Shown here: positions 1 through 8,447 of the stretch, piece by piece
Layout: every line of letters begins with the position of its first letter
Numbering within the stretch: the stretch's first letter is position 1
Assembly (NCBI GenBank): GCA_024697945.1
Contig: JAILRU010000075.1
Coordinates: 1 to 64,000 of the forward strand
Direction of reading: 5' to 3'
DNA from: Bacteroidaceae bacterium
GTDB taxonomy: Bacteria; Bacteroidota; Bacteroidia; Bacteroidales; Bacteroidaceae
Length of the DNA stretch: 64,000 bases
Program-made: the position numbers and the translations under genes
Notes under the pieces: generated by a model
The model's database searches: none
Told to the model about the DNA's origin: nothing
The model's input: only the letters and a program-made list of their open reading frames with translations

Positions 1-1989
1 CATCTTCATTGTATAAGTTCCATTGCTTCCACTGAGGTATACAATTGTACTAGCACCAGTTCCAGAAGCATCAACAGTAAGTTGGGAAGCACTCTCAGCC
101 TTCATATATTTTTCTGCACTGACACTCTTTACGCGGTAGTAGCCAGTCGCTGGCCAACTAATCTTACTATTAAGCGAAGATACAAGTGACGCGTATTCGC
201 TCAATGTGATCTTGCTGTCGCTATTAGCTGTCGTATATTCCCCAGAAAGGGTTTCTGCATCAGAGCTCGATATTTTGAAATAACCTGCTCCTGCATTATC
301 AATGAAGGGTTCTATATTGTTTGAATACAGTATACTGAAATCTACATCATTAATACGAGTGTACTGTAAAGGAGTATAACCGCTATAGAATCTAAGAGAA
401 GAAGCACCTCCTCCATGATCGTTTAGGAATCTGTGGGCGTTATCAGTTCCAGCGCATTCGAATCCAATGTATGAACCATCGATTTTCATATACCACTTTG
501 ATGTATTTTCATTGTCCATATATGGAGCAACTCCATTTCCGAACCCGCTTGCATATAGCGTGTAGCCCGTGGCTGCTTTATTGTATATAGTAAAACCATC
601 TATAGGATTGCCGGTGAAAGCCCAGAAATAGCCGTCTGAGCCATCGAAAGCACTCTGTGCCTTGAATGGGTAGGGAGCTGTACCGTTATAATACAAATCA
701 TAGTATGCGCTATTGGAATATGCTGCCAAACGATACCAGCTAAGATCAGATGAACTTGCAGAAATCAGGCTTGATTTGCTAAAAGTATAATCAACATAAA
801 CGGTTTGTGCACTGGAAGGAGCTGTTGAGATTGGATTCGAGAATACTCCATCTGAATATGTTGTATAGTAATTAAATGTCACACCATCACGTACCCATGC
901 AGCAGGCGCAGAAATGGAAGAACCAGCAAACTGTTCAACCACGACATCACTTTGACTCGTTCCCGGTAGCTTGTATGTTATTTCGTATGAAGGCTTTAGA
1001 TAAACAATAAATGTCGGCGCGTAACCATTAGTACTAGTGCCAGTTCTAGTAAAAGTCGTGGATATGGCAGATAAACCAGTAACATATACATAAGTAGGAT
1101 TAGAAGAATCGGTTCCTACTAAGACGGCTCCATAACCAGAAGGTGTGATAAAACTGCCAGCATCACTTCCATACATTCCAATAGTATACCCTGCTATGAG
1201 GTATCCTAAGGGTGCAGTAAGTGTATAGGTTTGACCTCCAGCAGAATGTAAGTTTGCCATATCGCTTATTTCCATGTTACTAGCGGTACATGTTAGCTGT
1301 AAGCCTGCAGGAGTGCTTGTTGAAGTCCATGAACTTCCCCATTGTGCCACTGCTGGACCAGTAGTGTTGTTTACGGATATAGAAGTGTAACTTCCATCAT
1401 AAGTAGGAATATCAGCCAGTGTTACAGTAAAGAATGGAATACACAATTCTGTGCTACTATTGGTTCCTGATTTTCTTAGGACTGTAAATGATACTTTGTT
1501 AGATGCTGTATTACCCGAAAAAATCACTTGAGATGATGAAACCTCTGTTGCTGAAGCTGCACCTGCAAATTTCACGTCAAACTTACCATTTGAGCTCGTA
1601 CTAATGGCCTTCATCGAGTAACTTTTGATATAATATCCAGTTGGTGCAGACATGGTTATTGTATATTCTGTTCCATAACCATCCGCTGGCTTCACAGCGA
1701 GGCAATGTAAATACGAAGTACTTGAGTACCAAGTAGGCTTTAAGATATTAGCTGTTGTGCTAATGACAAGTCCAGCCATTCCTGAGGTGGAATTAGTTGT
1801 AAATTCAGAACTCCCTGTTCCGCTTACATTATAATCGCCATATTTATGTGCTGTTTGTGCTTCAGATTTGGTTTTATCTGTAATTGCTGCCAAATCTGTC
1901 TGGTCACTGATAGTGACTGTTACATCTTCTGCCCAAGCCCCCATAGAAGTTACGAGGGCGAGGAGTAATAAAGTTAGTTTTTGTTTCAT
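1..1989 (-). CDS. Large secreted protein, 5' part only (runs off the left edge)
   Basis: An uninterrupted reading frame of 663 codons starts with ATG at 1989 and continues past base 1, so the C-terminus is missing. It begins with a clear Sec signal peptide (MKQKLTLLLLALVTSMGAWA). The mature part is rich in Ser, Thr, Tyr and Gly, with repeated stretches of the type 'Y.I.SYSMKAIST' and 'YTLTAPLGYLIAGYTIGM', as expected for stacked beta-sandwich modules. From about residue 410 a segment with 'WYRLAAYSN' and 'YFWAFTGNPIDGF' resembles the carbohydrate-binding-like segments of other Prevotella surface proteins, including 'NKYIRTSSDGYVAV' in the broken gene at 49.4-53.1 kb. Function is not recognised. 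By analogy with other large exported proteins here, a sorting tail might lie beyond the edge; this is inference. It lies 57 bp after the HEPN gene on the same strand; no promoter was identified in that gap. Confidence 0.8.
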   Translation of the reverse strand, partial: MKQKLTLLLLALVTSMGAWAEDVTVTISDQTDLAAITDKTKSEAQTAHKYGDYNVSGTGSSEFTTNSTSGMAGLVISTTANILKPTWYSSTSYLHCLAVKPADGYGTEYTITMSAPTGYYIKSYSMKAISTSSNGKFDVKFAGAASATEVSSSQVIFSGNTASNKVSFTVLRKSGTNSSTELCIPFFTVTLADIPTYDGSYTSISVNNTTGPAVAQWGSSWTSTSTPAGLQLTCTASNMEISDMANLHSAGGQTYTLTAPLGYLIAGYTIGMYGSDAGSFITPSGYGAVLVGTDSSNPTYVYVTGLSAISTTFTRTGTSTNGYAPTFIVYLKPSYEITYKLPGTSQSDVVVEQFAGSSISAPAAWVRDGVTFNYYTTYSDGVFSNPISTAPSSAQTVYVDYTFSKSSLISASSSDLSWYRLAAYSNSAYYDLYYNGTAPYPFKAQSAFDGSDGYFWAFTGNPIDGFTIYNKAATGYTLYASGFGNGVAPYMDNENTSKWYMKIDGSYIGFECAGTDNAHRFLNDHGGGASSLRFYSGYTPLQYTRINDVDFSILYSNNIEPFIDNAGAGYFKISSSDAETLSGEYTTANSDSKITLSEYASLVSSLNSKISWPATGYYRVKSVSAEKYMKAESASQLTVDASGTGASTIVYLSGSNGTYTMKM

Positions 1990-2046
1990 TTTTTTGAAAA
2001 TTAAGTTAATAAATATGAAAATTGGTTTGTTATTTCTCATTTAATC

Positions 2047-2454
2047 TTATTTAAGATGTTGCTTTGCCAGTTCTGATACTTGGGTTATTAGTTCACCTAC
2101 AGGTTTTATGTATGGGATAACATCGTTCTCCGTCAGTCCATAAGTGTCATCGTAATCACCTGTAAGGCGCATCGTGAACAGGTCGTGGTATAATCTTCCT
2201 GTCTCTGGAGGAAAGATGCCTGCCTTCACAAAATGCAAACCAAAGAGATGGATTACTCCGCTGTGTGTCTGTGCATTGTATCCATATGCTATCAGCAATG
2301 CGGATACTGCATTATAAGCAGCATAATATAACCTGTTGGCCATCGTCTCCCAGTATTGATGCTGTGCCACACCACATGCTTGCTCATAGGCTCGTTGCGC
2401 TTTCTCAAGACGAAAAGTTACCACTGCATTACGTTCCTCTGCTGATAGGCTCAT
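2047..2454 (-). CDS. HEPN-domain protein (COG1895-like), putative toxin of an MNT/HEPN pair
   Basis: This 135-residue, all-helical protein carries the core of the short HEPN family (COG1895 type), 'ANRLYYAAYNAVSALL' at about residues 39-54. It overlaps the upstream nucleotidyltransferase gene by 4 bp (ATGA), the usual arrangement of MNT/HEPN pairs, in which HEPN proteins can be RNases neutralised by their partner, for HepT by AMPylation. The HEPN RNase signature is R-X4-6-H. Here the Arg (R41 in NRLYY) is followed six residues later by Asn (YN) where His is expected, so RNase activity is doubtful. Many short HEPN proteins of this subfamily lack the His and their function is unknown. The family call is confident; the toxin role is inferred. 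Confidence 0.8.
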   Translation of the reverse strand: MSLSAEERNAVVTFRLEKAQRAYEQACGVAQHQYWETMANRLYYAAYNAVSALLIAYGYNAQTHSGVIHLFGLHFVKAGIFPPETGRLYHDLFTMRLTGDYDDTYGLTENDVIPYIKPVGELITQVSELAKQHLK

Positions 2455-2777
2455 AGAATTATTCCCTCCTTCATTACGTTTTTGTAGAATGGCGTGTGTT
2501 TCTTAGCCTCCCAATCACGTGTTGTGTACATGATTGGATTTATCATCTGATCTATATCCCAGCCTAACTCGCGGATGGGGTAAGAAATGGTTCCTTTGTC
2601 TGTTTCCGTTATTTGTTCCTTGTCCAAGAGTATCAGCAAATCCCAATCTGAACCAGCATGGGCATCGCCTCTGGCGCGTGAGCCAAAGAGAATAACACGG
2701 GCTTGGGGTTTGTCACTCCCTGCCAGCACAGCGTGTATGCTTTTGGCTATTTGTTCCCTTGTTGATTCCGTTTTCAT
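2451..2777 (-). CDS. MNT-type nucleotidyltransferase, putative antitoxin partner
   Basis: A 108-residue minimal nucleotidyltransferase of the pol-beta superfamily. The signature is complete: 'LFGSRARGDAHAGSDWDLLI' at about residues 30-49 contains G-S, the Arg-rich loop and the D-x-D metal-binding pair (SDWDLLI), and a third acidic residue is available in 'LGWDIDQM'. Family members transfer nucleotides, and in MntA/HepT systems AMPylate the HEPN toxin. It is translationally coupled to the HEPN gene through an ATGA overlap. A -7-like box lies about 130 bp upstream. The length is typical for stand-alone MNT proteins. Confidence 0.85.
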   Translation of the reverse strand: MKTESTREQIAKSIHAVLAGSDKPQARVILFGSRARGDAHAGSDWDLLILLDKEQITETDKGTISYPIRELGWDIDQMINPIMYTTRDWEAKKHTPFYKNVMKEGIIL

Positions 2778-2908
2778 TGGATTATTTGCTTGGGTTGTTG
2801 TTTGTGATGTTTGTTAGTTATTTGTTTGTTTTAGTTTTTGGAGGCCTGTCGCTACAGGACAATAATATAATGTACGCGCAGAAGCGCGAAAGGTCACTTT
2901 TTGCGTTG

Positions 2909-2916
2909 CAAAGGTA
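2909..2916 (-). promoter_or_regulatory. Bacteroidetes -7 box upstream of the MNT/HEPN pair
   Basis: The minus strand reads TACCTTTG, an exact match to the TAnnTTTG -7 consensus. No good TTTG -33 element was found at the expected spacing. The box lies about 130 bp before the MNT start codon. Confidence 0.5.
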
Positions 2917-3149
2917 AAAAATATATGAAACTATTCTCCCTTCTGGTTGTTAAAGTTTGTTAAGATTGCAGGTTTTGAACAAAAAGAGATGAAAATGAGC
3001 AGGAAAATGAAAGAAACGAAGGCCGGGATTATGCAATAGAGGCGTAGAACAAACGCTTGAACTAAGCAAAGAGAGAGCAACCTAATTACAAAAAACTTTT
3101 TATCCCGTAGCAAAAAAGTCTAAACCTAAGAGAAAAGTTATTACTCAGG

Positions 3150-3233
3150 TTTGAAAATATTTTTTCCAGTCTTGAAAATATATTTTCGTGCCTTGATAAT
3201 ATATTTTCGAGGCTCGAAAATAAGTTTTGACCC
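3150..3233. repeat. Four-unit tandem array, 21-bp period, AT-rich with dyads
   Basis: Units begin at 3150, 3171, 3192 and 3213, each exactly 21 bp. The shared core is TTGAAAATATATTTTCG with variation. Unit 2 contains a perfect palindrome (GAAAATATATTTTC), and the junction of units 3 and 4 forms another (TTTTCGAG-G-CTCGAAAA). The array lies just beyond the 3' end of trpS. Confidence 0.8.
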
Positions 3234-3242
3234 TATACTAAA

Positions 3243-3271
3243 ACTTTTTGCTCCCTGAGGGAAAAAAGTTT
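3243..3271 (-). terminator. Hairpin downstream of trpS
   Basis: Nested inverted repeat: AACTTTTT pairs with AAAAAGTT around an inner TCCC-TGA-GGGA. It lies about 60 bp after the trpS stop codon. The outer stem provides A/T tracts on both sides, so it could end transcription from either direction. Assignment as a terminator is from structure and position only. Confidence 0.5.
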
Positions 3272-3332
3272 ATATAGTCTTCGAGAGAACTTTGCTTCTA
3301 AGAGTTAAAGGGGCTACAAGGAGTTAGCGAAC

Positions 3333-4424
3333 TTACTTTTGGAAGCGGCGGGCTTGCTCTTCGATGAGGGCGCGGTCGTCGAAGTAGTTGATTTTCATGG
3401 CGCGACGCACCTTGTCCATCGTATCGCAGGCCTCAGCACGTGCCACCTCGCAACCCTTGCGCAGTATCTCATAAACGGCTGGGATGTCCTTCTCGTACTC
3501 AGCACGACGCAGACGGATGGGTTCGAGCGTTTCCTGCAGGACAGCCATCAGGAGCTTCTTGCACTTCATGTCGCCAAGACCACCTCGGGTATAGTGCTCC
3601 TTCATCTCCTGAAGAGTGGCATAGTCGGTAGTAAGACGCGACACCTGCTCGTCTGTTGCGAAGGCGTCGAGATAGGTGAAGACGGTATTGCCCTCCAGAT
3701 GTCCTGGGTCGTTAACCTGCAGGTGTTCAGGGTCTGTGTACATCGTCTTGACCTTGCGATTCACCTCGTCTGCGGAGTCGCTCAGGTAGATGCAGTTGCC
3801 CAGGCTCTTACTCATCTTGGCCTTGCCGTCAGTACCAGGCAGACGCAGACAAGCTGCATTCTCAGGCAGCAGGATGTTGGGTTCGACCAGCGTCTCGCCG
3901 TAGATGTTGTTGAAGCGGCGCACTATCTCGCGGCATTGCTCGAGCATCGGCTCCTGGTCTTCGCCTACAGGCACAGTGGTTGCCTTGAACATCGTGATGT
4001 CGGCAGCCTGGCTGATGGGATAGGTGAAGAAGCCTACAGGAATGCTCTCGCCGCTAAAGCCGCGCATCTGTATCTCCGTCTTGACGGTCGGATTGCGCTG
4101 AAGGCGTGAGACGCTGACGAGGTCCATGAAGTAGAAAGAGAGTTCGCAGAGCTCTGGTATCTGACTCTGGATGAAGAGGGTGGTCTTTGCTGGGTCGAGG
4201 CCTACGGCTAAGTAGTCGAGGGCAACCTCAATGACGTTCTGGCGCACCTTCTCTGGGTTCTCTATATTGTCTGTAAGCGCTTGTGCATCTGCCTCGAATA
4301 CGAATATCTTTTCGTAGAGGCCTGAGTTCTGCAACTCCACGCGACGGCGGAGCGAGCCTACATAGTGTCCGATGTGGAGTTTGCCCGTTGGGCGGTCGCC
4401 AGTAAGAATAACTTTTTTGCTCAT
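3333..4424 (-). CDS. trpS: Tryptophanyl-tRNA synthetase
   Basis: Class I aminoacyl-tRNA synthetase that charges tRNA-Trp. The ATP-binding 'HIGH' motif is at residues 17-20 in '[17 protein letters not shown]', and 'KMSKS' is present in '[12 protein letters not shown]' in the second half. The family's dimer and substrate-site segments '[15 protein letters not shown]' and '[12 protein letters not shown]' are also present. At 363 residues it is slightly longer than the E. coli enzyme (334), as is usual for this branch. It follows mutL by 43 bp on the same strand. The gap contains a GC-rich hairpin overlapping the mutL stop (4461-4475) and a short-word repeat directly before the ATG. It may be read from the mutL operon or from its own promoter. 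Confidence 0.97.
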   Translation of the reverse strand: MSKKVILTGDRPTGKLHIGHYVGSLRRRVELQNSGLYEKIFVFEADAQALTDNIENPEKVRQNVIEVALDYLAVGLDPAKTTLFIQSQIPELCELSFYFMDLVSVSRLQRNPTVKTEIQMRGFSGESIPVGFFTYPISQAADITMFKATTVPVGEDQEPMLEQCREIVRRFNNIYGETLVEPNILLPENAACLRLPGTDGKAKMSKSLGNCIYLSDSADEVNRKVKTMYTDPEHLQVNDPGHLEGNTVFTYLDAFATDEQVSRLTTDYATLQEMKEHYTRGGLGDMKCKKLLMAVLQETLEPIRLRRAEYEKDIPAVYEILRKGCEVARAEACDTMDKVRRAMKINYFDDRALIEEQARRFQK

Positions 4425-4426
4425 AA

Positions 4427-4460
4427 AGAATGGGGTTAATAGGCTTAATGGGGTTAATGC
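4427..4460 (-). repeat. Short-word repeat AACCCCATTAA in the trpS leader
   Basis: In gene sense the leader reads ATTAACCCCATTAAGCC followed by TATTAACCCCATTC, then the trpS ATG. The same word, in the same gene-sense orientation, precedes the SurA-like gene (9797-9829) and, as coding sequence, the start of the small membrane protein gene (6636-6740). Confidence 0.7.
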
Positions 4461-4475
4461 CCCCCTGTTAGGGGG
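4461..4475 (-). terminator. GC-rich hairpin at the mutL stop codon
   Basis: CCCCCT-GTT-AGGGGG forms a perfect 6-bp stem with a 3-nt loop and overlaps the mutL stop codon. No T-tract follows, so it is more likely an RNA 3'-end stabiliser or weak attenuator between mutL and trpS than a full terminator. Confidence 0.35.
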
Positions 4476-6294
4476 TCTTGAACATTTTATCTATTTGTTC
4501 CTGCTGGAGGATGGTGAGGATGGTTTTGCCACTGGGGGAGAGGTTAGGGTTGTCGCATTGGAAGAGGTCGCCGATGAGGGTTTCAATCTGGACGGGAGTG
4601 AGCACCTCGCCCACTTCGATTGCGTTGTTGCGCGCCAAGACGAGGGCCAGCTTGTGGTGCAACGCATCGGCGTGACCGCCATCCTGCTGCTTGAACGATT
4701 CCACCATCTGCTGCACGACAGCTACAGGATTGGCTTGCTCGGAAGGCGTGCCCACGATGGAGAAGCTGCCACCACCAAGCGGCGTAATGTCGAAGCCCAG
4801 CGCTCGCACATCATCGAGGATGCCTGTCAGCAAAGCTGCATCGGAGGGCGACAACTCGAGCAACTCAGGGAAAAGGAGACCTTGTGTGGCAGCGTTGTGC
4901 TCCTGCATCTGCTTCAAGTAGCGCTCGTAGAGGATGCGGATGTGCGCCCTCCGTTGGTCAACAATCATGAGGCCCGACTGAACAGCGGTCAGGATGTATT
5001 GGCCCTTGTATTGGTAATGCTGGGAGCTCATCTCCAAAGCCCCCTCTGAGAAAAGATTCGGAGTGATCGGCATGCTCTGAACATTCTGAGTGTTCTGAGA
5101 ACTCTGAGGAATCGGAGAGCTCTGAGCTTTTTCATAGAGCTTTTCCCATTGGCGAGGGGCGGGCTTGCGAGTCTCGCTGTGGCTGTTGAACGGATTGAAA
5201 CTGGGGTTGAACTTCACCTGGGGAATCTTGACTCCTGCAAGGTTGCCTGCCTCGAAGGTAGGGATATCAGGACGTCCCTCCACGTCGAAGTCGATGGTAG
5301 GAACGGCATTGAACTTGCCCAAGGCATCGCGCACGGCAGCCACGATGATGCTCCAAATCTCCTGCTCGTTCTCGAACTTAATCTCTGTCTTTGTGGGATG
5401 TATGTTGACGTCGATGTTGGCTGGGTCAACCTGGAAGAAGATGAAGTAAGGCACCTGGTCGCCCTCAGGGATGAGGTGGTTGAAGGCCTCCATCACGGCA
5501 TAGTGGAAGCGCGGATGGCGCATGAAGCGGCCGTTGACGAAGAGATATTGCGAAGAGTTCTTCTTGCGTGCTGACTCTGGCTTGCCCACGAAGCCGCTTA
5601 TCTTCACCAACGTGGTCTCTACCTGCAAAGGCAGCTGCTGCTCGCCGAACTTCTTGCCGAAGATGCCCACAATGCGCTGAAGGGAACTGCCAGCAGGCAA
5701 TTGCATCAGGCGGTTGCCGTTGCTCGAAAGCGAAAAAGTGACGGAAGGATTGACCAAAGCTATGCGCTCGAATTCCTGAATGATGTTATTCAGCTCCGTC
5801 TGGTTCGACTTGAGGAACTTACGACGGGCAGGAACATTGAAGAAAAGGTTGCTGACCTCGAAATTGGCTCCCACAGGGCACGAGCATACCTCTTGGGAAA
5901 CAAGGTGCGAACCGTCGATGCACAATTGCACACCAAGGTCCTGCTCCGCTGTTCGCGTCGTGAGCCGCACTTGAGCTACGGCAACGATAGAAGCCAACGC
6001 CTCCCCACGAAAGCCCATCGTGCTGAGTTTGAAAAGGTCCTCTGCCTTTGCAATCTTGGACGTGGCGTGACGCTCGAACGCCATTCGGGCATCCGTCTCG
6101 CTCATTCCCCTGCCGTCGTCGATGACTTGAATAGACGTACGCCCAGCATCCTGCACCAGCACGTCAATGGTTCGTGCACCAGCATCGACGGCATTCTCCA
6201 TCAGTTCCTTGATGACGGATGCCGGACGCTGCACGACCTCGCCAGCGGCTATCTGGTTGGCAACAGAATCGGGAAGGAGGTGAATGATGTCCAT
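4468..6294 (-). CDS. mutL: DNA mismatch repair protein MutL
   Basis: The N-terminal GHKL ATPase is complete: '[20 protein letters not shown]', '[11 protein letters not shown]', 'DDGRGM', 'ERHATSKI' and 'GFRGEAL' all fall within the first 100 residues. MutL links MutS mismatch recognition to strand removal. A Ser/Pro/Gln linker (about residues 385-410) is encoded by short repeats of a CTGA-rich word. In the C-terminal dimerisation domain the endonuclease motif DQHA-x2-E-x4-E reads '[12 protein letters not shown]', so the metal-binding His is Arg and the first Glu is Arg. Either the nickase is inactive, as in E. coli MutL, or the motif has diverged. The gene is 48 bp after the small membrane protein gene on the same strand. 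Length 608 is normal. Confidence 0.96.
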   Translation of the reverse strand: MDIIHLLPDSVANQIAAGEVVQRPASVIKELMENAVDAGARTIDVLVQDAGRTSIQVIDDGRGMSETDARMAFERHATSKIAKAEDLFKLSTMGFRGEALASIVAVAQVRLTTRTAEQDLGVQLCIDGSHLVSQEVCSCPVGANFEVSNLFFNVPARRKFLKSNQTELNNIIQEFERIALVNPSVTFSLSSNGNRLMQLPAGSSLQRIVGIFGKKFGEQQLPLQVETTLVKISGFVGKPESARKKNSSQYLFVNGRFMRHPRFHYAVMEAFNHLIPEGDQVPYFIFFQVDPANIDVNIHPTKTEIKFENEQEIWSIIVAAVRDALGKFNAVPTIDFDVEGRPDIPTFEAGNLAGVKIPQVKFNPSFNPFNSHSETRKPAPRQWEKLYEKAQSSPIPQSSQNTQNVQSMPITPNLFSEGALEMSSQHYQYKGQYILTAVQSGLMIVDQRRAHIRILYERYLKQMQEHNAATQGLLFPELLELSPSDAALLTGILDDVRALGFDITPLGGGSFSIVGTPSEQANPVAVVQQMVESFKQQDGGHADALHHKLALVLARNNAIEVGEVLTPVQIETLIGDLFQCDNPNLSPSGKTILTILQQEQIDKMFKTP

Positions 6295-6297
6295 TTT

Positions 6298-6342
6298 TCG
6301 TTATTACGGCATTTCGATATTACGATATTACGACATTTCGAT
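6298..6342 (-). repeat. CGTAATAT short-word repeat in the mutL leader
   Basis: In gene sense the mutL leader contains TCGTAATATCGTAATATCG and then CCGTAATAACGAAAA directly before the ATG. An almost identical run of the same word, in the same orientation relative to its gene, precedes the aldo/keto reductase gene at 14551-14585. Confidence 0.75.
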
Positions 6343-6636
6343 TTATCTCACCCCTGTGAGCAGGAAGCGCCAGATGACGAGGAGGGCGAAGATGATGGCG
6401 ATGGCAAGGGGCCAGCCGAACTTCGAGCCATTCTCTTTGTGTCTCTGGGCTCGAGGGGTGTAGTTGATGAAAGTGCCGCGAAACTTGTCTGGGTTGTAAG
6501 GCGCTTCGCTTGCTGGCGTCTCGCCCTGCTCGCGCTTCACTTCATCTACCAATTTCTGCAAGCGGTCGCGCGACTCGTCCGTGTAGATGCTTACACGGCG
6601 GAAGCTACGCGGTTTTCTGGTGTTGAACAGCTTCAT
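6343..6636 (-). CDS. Small membrane protein of the mutL-OstA operon, function unknown
   Basis: A 97-residue protein with a basic, charged N-terminal two-thirds ('RKPRSFRRVSIYTDESRDRL', 'KFRGTFINYTPRAQRHKE') and one C-terminal transmembrane helix ('WPLAIAIIFALLVIWRFLL', about residues 75-93). The predicted topology is a tail-anchored inner-membrane protein with its soluble part in the cytoplasm. Its start overlaps the end of the OstA-like gene by 4 bp (ATGA), so the two are translationally coupled. Proteins of this size are found at this position in other Bacteroidales, which suggests a role tied to envelope assembly, but no function is known to me. Confidence 0.8.
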   Translation of the reverse strand: MKLFNTRKPRSFRRVSIYTDESRDRLQKLVDEVKREQGETPASEAPYNPDKFRGTFINYTPRAQRHKENGSKFGWPLAIAIIFALLVIWRFLLTGVR

Positions 6637-8447
6637 GGGGTTTCTTCGATGGGGTTTATGGGCTCAATGGGGTTGATGGGGTTTATGGGCTCAATGGGGT
6701 TGATGGGCTCAATGGGGTTGATGGGCTCTGTAGGCTCAGAATTATCGGAGGGCTCTGTACTCTCTGGGCTCTCGGAGTCCTTTTCAGCAATACCCCGTTT
6801 TTTCTTAATATCGCTGAGTTTCTGCTTGGGAGCGGTATGGCGCACGCTCTCCTTGAGCTCTGAGCCTGCCTTCTTGGGACGCCACTCGAAGATGTCGTAT
6901 CTGTCAAGAGGCCGGATGTAATCGAACCAGGCAAAGTTCTCCAGATAATACATATCCTCTGGAATAAGCGGTATTGGGTACATCACACCTGTGGCAGCCG
7001 GCATCCAGATATGGTCCACCTTCCTGTCCTTCACGTACATCTTGAGGAGGGAGGTCTCTGTGTGGTTCAACTCGACCATGAGGCTGTCATCGTCGAAAGG
7101 ATAGTAGTTGACGAAGACATTGCCTTCGGAAGTAGAAAGATACATCTCACCATCCTTGAAATAGGAATGCATCTCACGCCCTGCCACCTGATTGTAGTGG
7201 ATGCTGTCTAACTGCTCCACAGAAAGAGCCTGGCGCAACACCTGCACGCTGTCGATATCCACGCCGTTGAAGAAGATACGTATCTCTTCGCCCAACTGCT
7301 GCTGACCTGCCTGCCAAAGGATGGGGTCGCGATACATGATGAGGATGCTGTCGCGAGAGTCATAGACCAACGAGTCGCAAACGGCCTGAACATCACGGCG
7401 ATAGGCACGCATGTGGTAGTAGCCGTGTACGATGCGATAGACGGAATCCGTATCGATATTGTAGGTAAAGACCTTGAACGTATCAGCATGGGCATACATC
7501 GTGTCCTGCTGGCTGTAGTCGATTGCCACAGCCTTGTCCGTAGCCATCACATAGCCCGTCTCATCCTCGTAGTAGCAATACTCGCCAGTAAACATGTTCT
7601 TGTTTATCTCATCGGTATAAACGATATTACCAAAAGCCTCGGCCGTAGCAACATCGTCGTTCCAAACCACGCTGTCACCAACAAGGCGCTTACCGTTGTT
7701 CATCAGGATGCTACGCTCCAGCAAATGCGAATGCTTGGCCTGAGTGTCGTAGTAACCCAGTTCGGAATAGATATGGTTCTCGTCGTTCTCAATATTTGAA
7801 GGGCCAACGATATAGGCGATGGCAGTCTCTGTATTGTAGTGAAGGGTATCGGACAGGAGCACAGTCTCAGGTTTGGCTGGAGGAGCCGGGTTGACCAGAC
7901 GCACATTGTAGTTGAAAACTGCTTCGTGACGAGGAGGACTGTACTCACCCCAGTCGCTGGTCAGTTCATTATCATGGTCCAGGACACGTCCACCTTCGAA
8001 GAAATAACCAAGTTCGTAGAGACGGTCATAGTCAAGGCTGTCAGTATAGATGGTCATTGTGCCGTGCTTGAGCACCACATCGTAACGTGCACGCGCCAAT
8101 TGGTCGAGCCCGTTGTAGTAAAGCACTTCGCTGTCAAGCAGGAGTGTATCCCCTTGATTCATGCGCACATGACCAAAAGCATCGAAAGAATTGGTGGCTT
8201 CGTAGTACAGGGCGCTGTCGCAAAACATCAACACACCGTCGTGACTGAACTGCACGTCGCCCACCAGGACTTGTGCCGTTCTGGACAACCTGTCGTCAAA
8301 GAAAAGGCGGTCGGCATGCAAGAGGTGTACCTTGCTGTCGGAAGGCGGCCGCTTCCCAGCAGTCTTGCGAACCGGTGTCACCGCCATAAGCAGGCATAAG
8401 CATGAGAACAGGGACGCACAGAAGATGTATAGCCGCTGATTCCTCAC
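6633..8447 (-). CDS. OstA/LptA-like periplasmic protein (LPS-transport family)
   Basis: A signal peptide or N-terminal anchor (residues 1-25) is followed by repeated OstA-type beta strands: 'VHLLHADRLFFDDRLSRTAQ', 'LVGDVQFSHDGVLMFCDSAL', 'FDAFGHVRMNQGDTLLLDSE', 'EAFGNIVYTDE'. This is the stacked beta-jellyroll pattern of LptA and the N-domain of LptD, which bridge LPS from inner to outer membrane. At 604 residues it is the long Bacteroidetes form. The C-terminus (about 560-604) is a low-complexity tail with repeats of the type E-P-I-N-P-I, encoded by a tandem 9-10 nt word. It overlaps the SurA-like gene upstream and the small membrane protein gene downstream by 4 bp each, giving a tightly coupled envelope operon. 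Confidence 0.85.
   Translation of the reverse strand: MRNQRLYIFCASLFSCLCLLMAVTPVRKTAGKRPPSDSKVHLLHADRLFFDDRLSRTAQVLVGDVQFSHDGVLMFCDSALYYEATNSFDAFGHVRMNQGDTLLLDSEVLYYNGLDQLARARYDVVLKHGTMTIYTDSLDYDRLYELGYFFEGGRVLDHDNELTSDWGEYSPPRHEAVFNYNVRLVNPAPPAKPETVLLSDTLHYNTETAIAYIVGPSNIENDENHIYSELGYYDTQAKHSHLLERSILMNNGKRLVGDSVVWNDDVATAEAFGNIVYTDEINKNMFTGEYCYYEDETGYVMATDKAVAIDYSQQDTMYAHADTFKVFTYNIDTDSVYRIVHGYYHMRAYRRDVQAVCDSLVYDSRDSILIMYRDPILWQAGQQQLGEEIRIFFNGVDIDSVQVLRQALSVEQLDSIHYNQVAGREMHSYFKDGEMYLSTSEGNVFVNYYPFDDDSLMVELNHTETSLLKMYVKDRKVDHIWMPAATGVMYPIPLIPEDMYYLENFAWFDYIRPLDRYDIFEWRPKKAGSELKESVRHTAPKQKLSDIKKKRGIAEKDSESPESTEPSDNSEPTEPINPIEPINPIEPINPINPIEPINPIEETP
6636..6740 (-). repeat. Coding short-word repeat: C-terminal Pro-Ile-Asn-Pro tail of the OstA-like gene
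   Basis: A run of CCCATCAACCCCATTGAG words encodes repeated E-P-I-N-P-I and ends at the start codon of the next gene (6636). The word is a variant of the non-coding leader repeat AACCCCATTAA seen before trpS and the SurA-like gene, in the same sense. Confidence 0.75.

Larger units (their letters stand above)
2778..3332. other. Gene-free gap between trpS and the MNT/HEPN pair
   Basis: About 555 bp without a convincing gene. It holds a -7 promoter box for the MNT/HEPN pair (2909-2916), a 21-bp-period tandem array (3150-3233), and a strong hairpin just downstream of trpS (3243-3271). A 60-codon frame on the minus strand (2931-3113) has AT-driven hydrophobic composition and no recognisable similarity, and was not accepted as a gene. 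Confidence 0.7.

Noticed and set aside
2931..3113. 60-codon hydrophobic frame on the minus strand next to trpS
   Set aside because: AT-driven composition, no start context, no recognisable motif, and it lies in a promoter/terminator gap.
5701..6921. Long plus-strand frame (406 codons) opposite mutL and the OstA-like gene
   Set aside because: It is the antisense of two well-supported genes; its 'MGSMGLMG' part is only the reverse reading of the E-P-I-N-P-I repeat.
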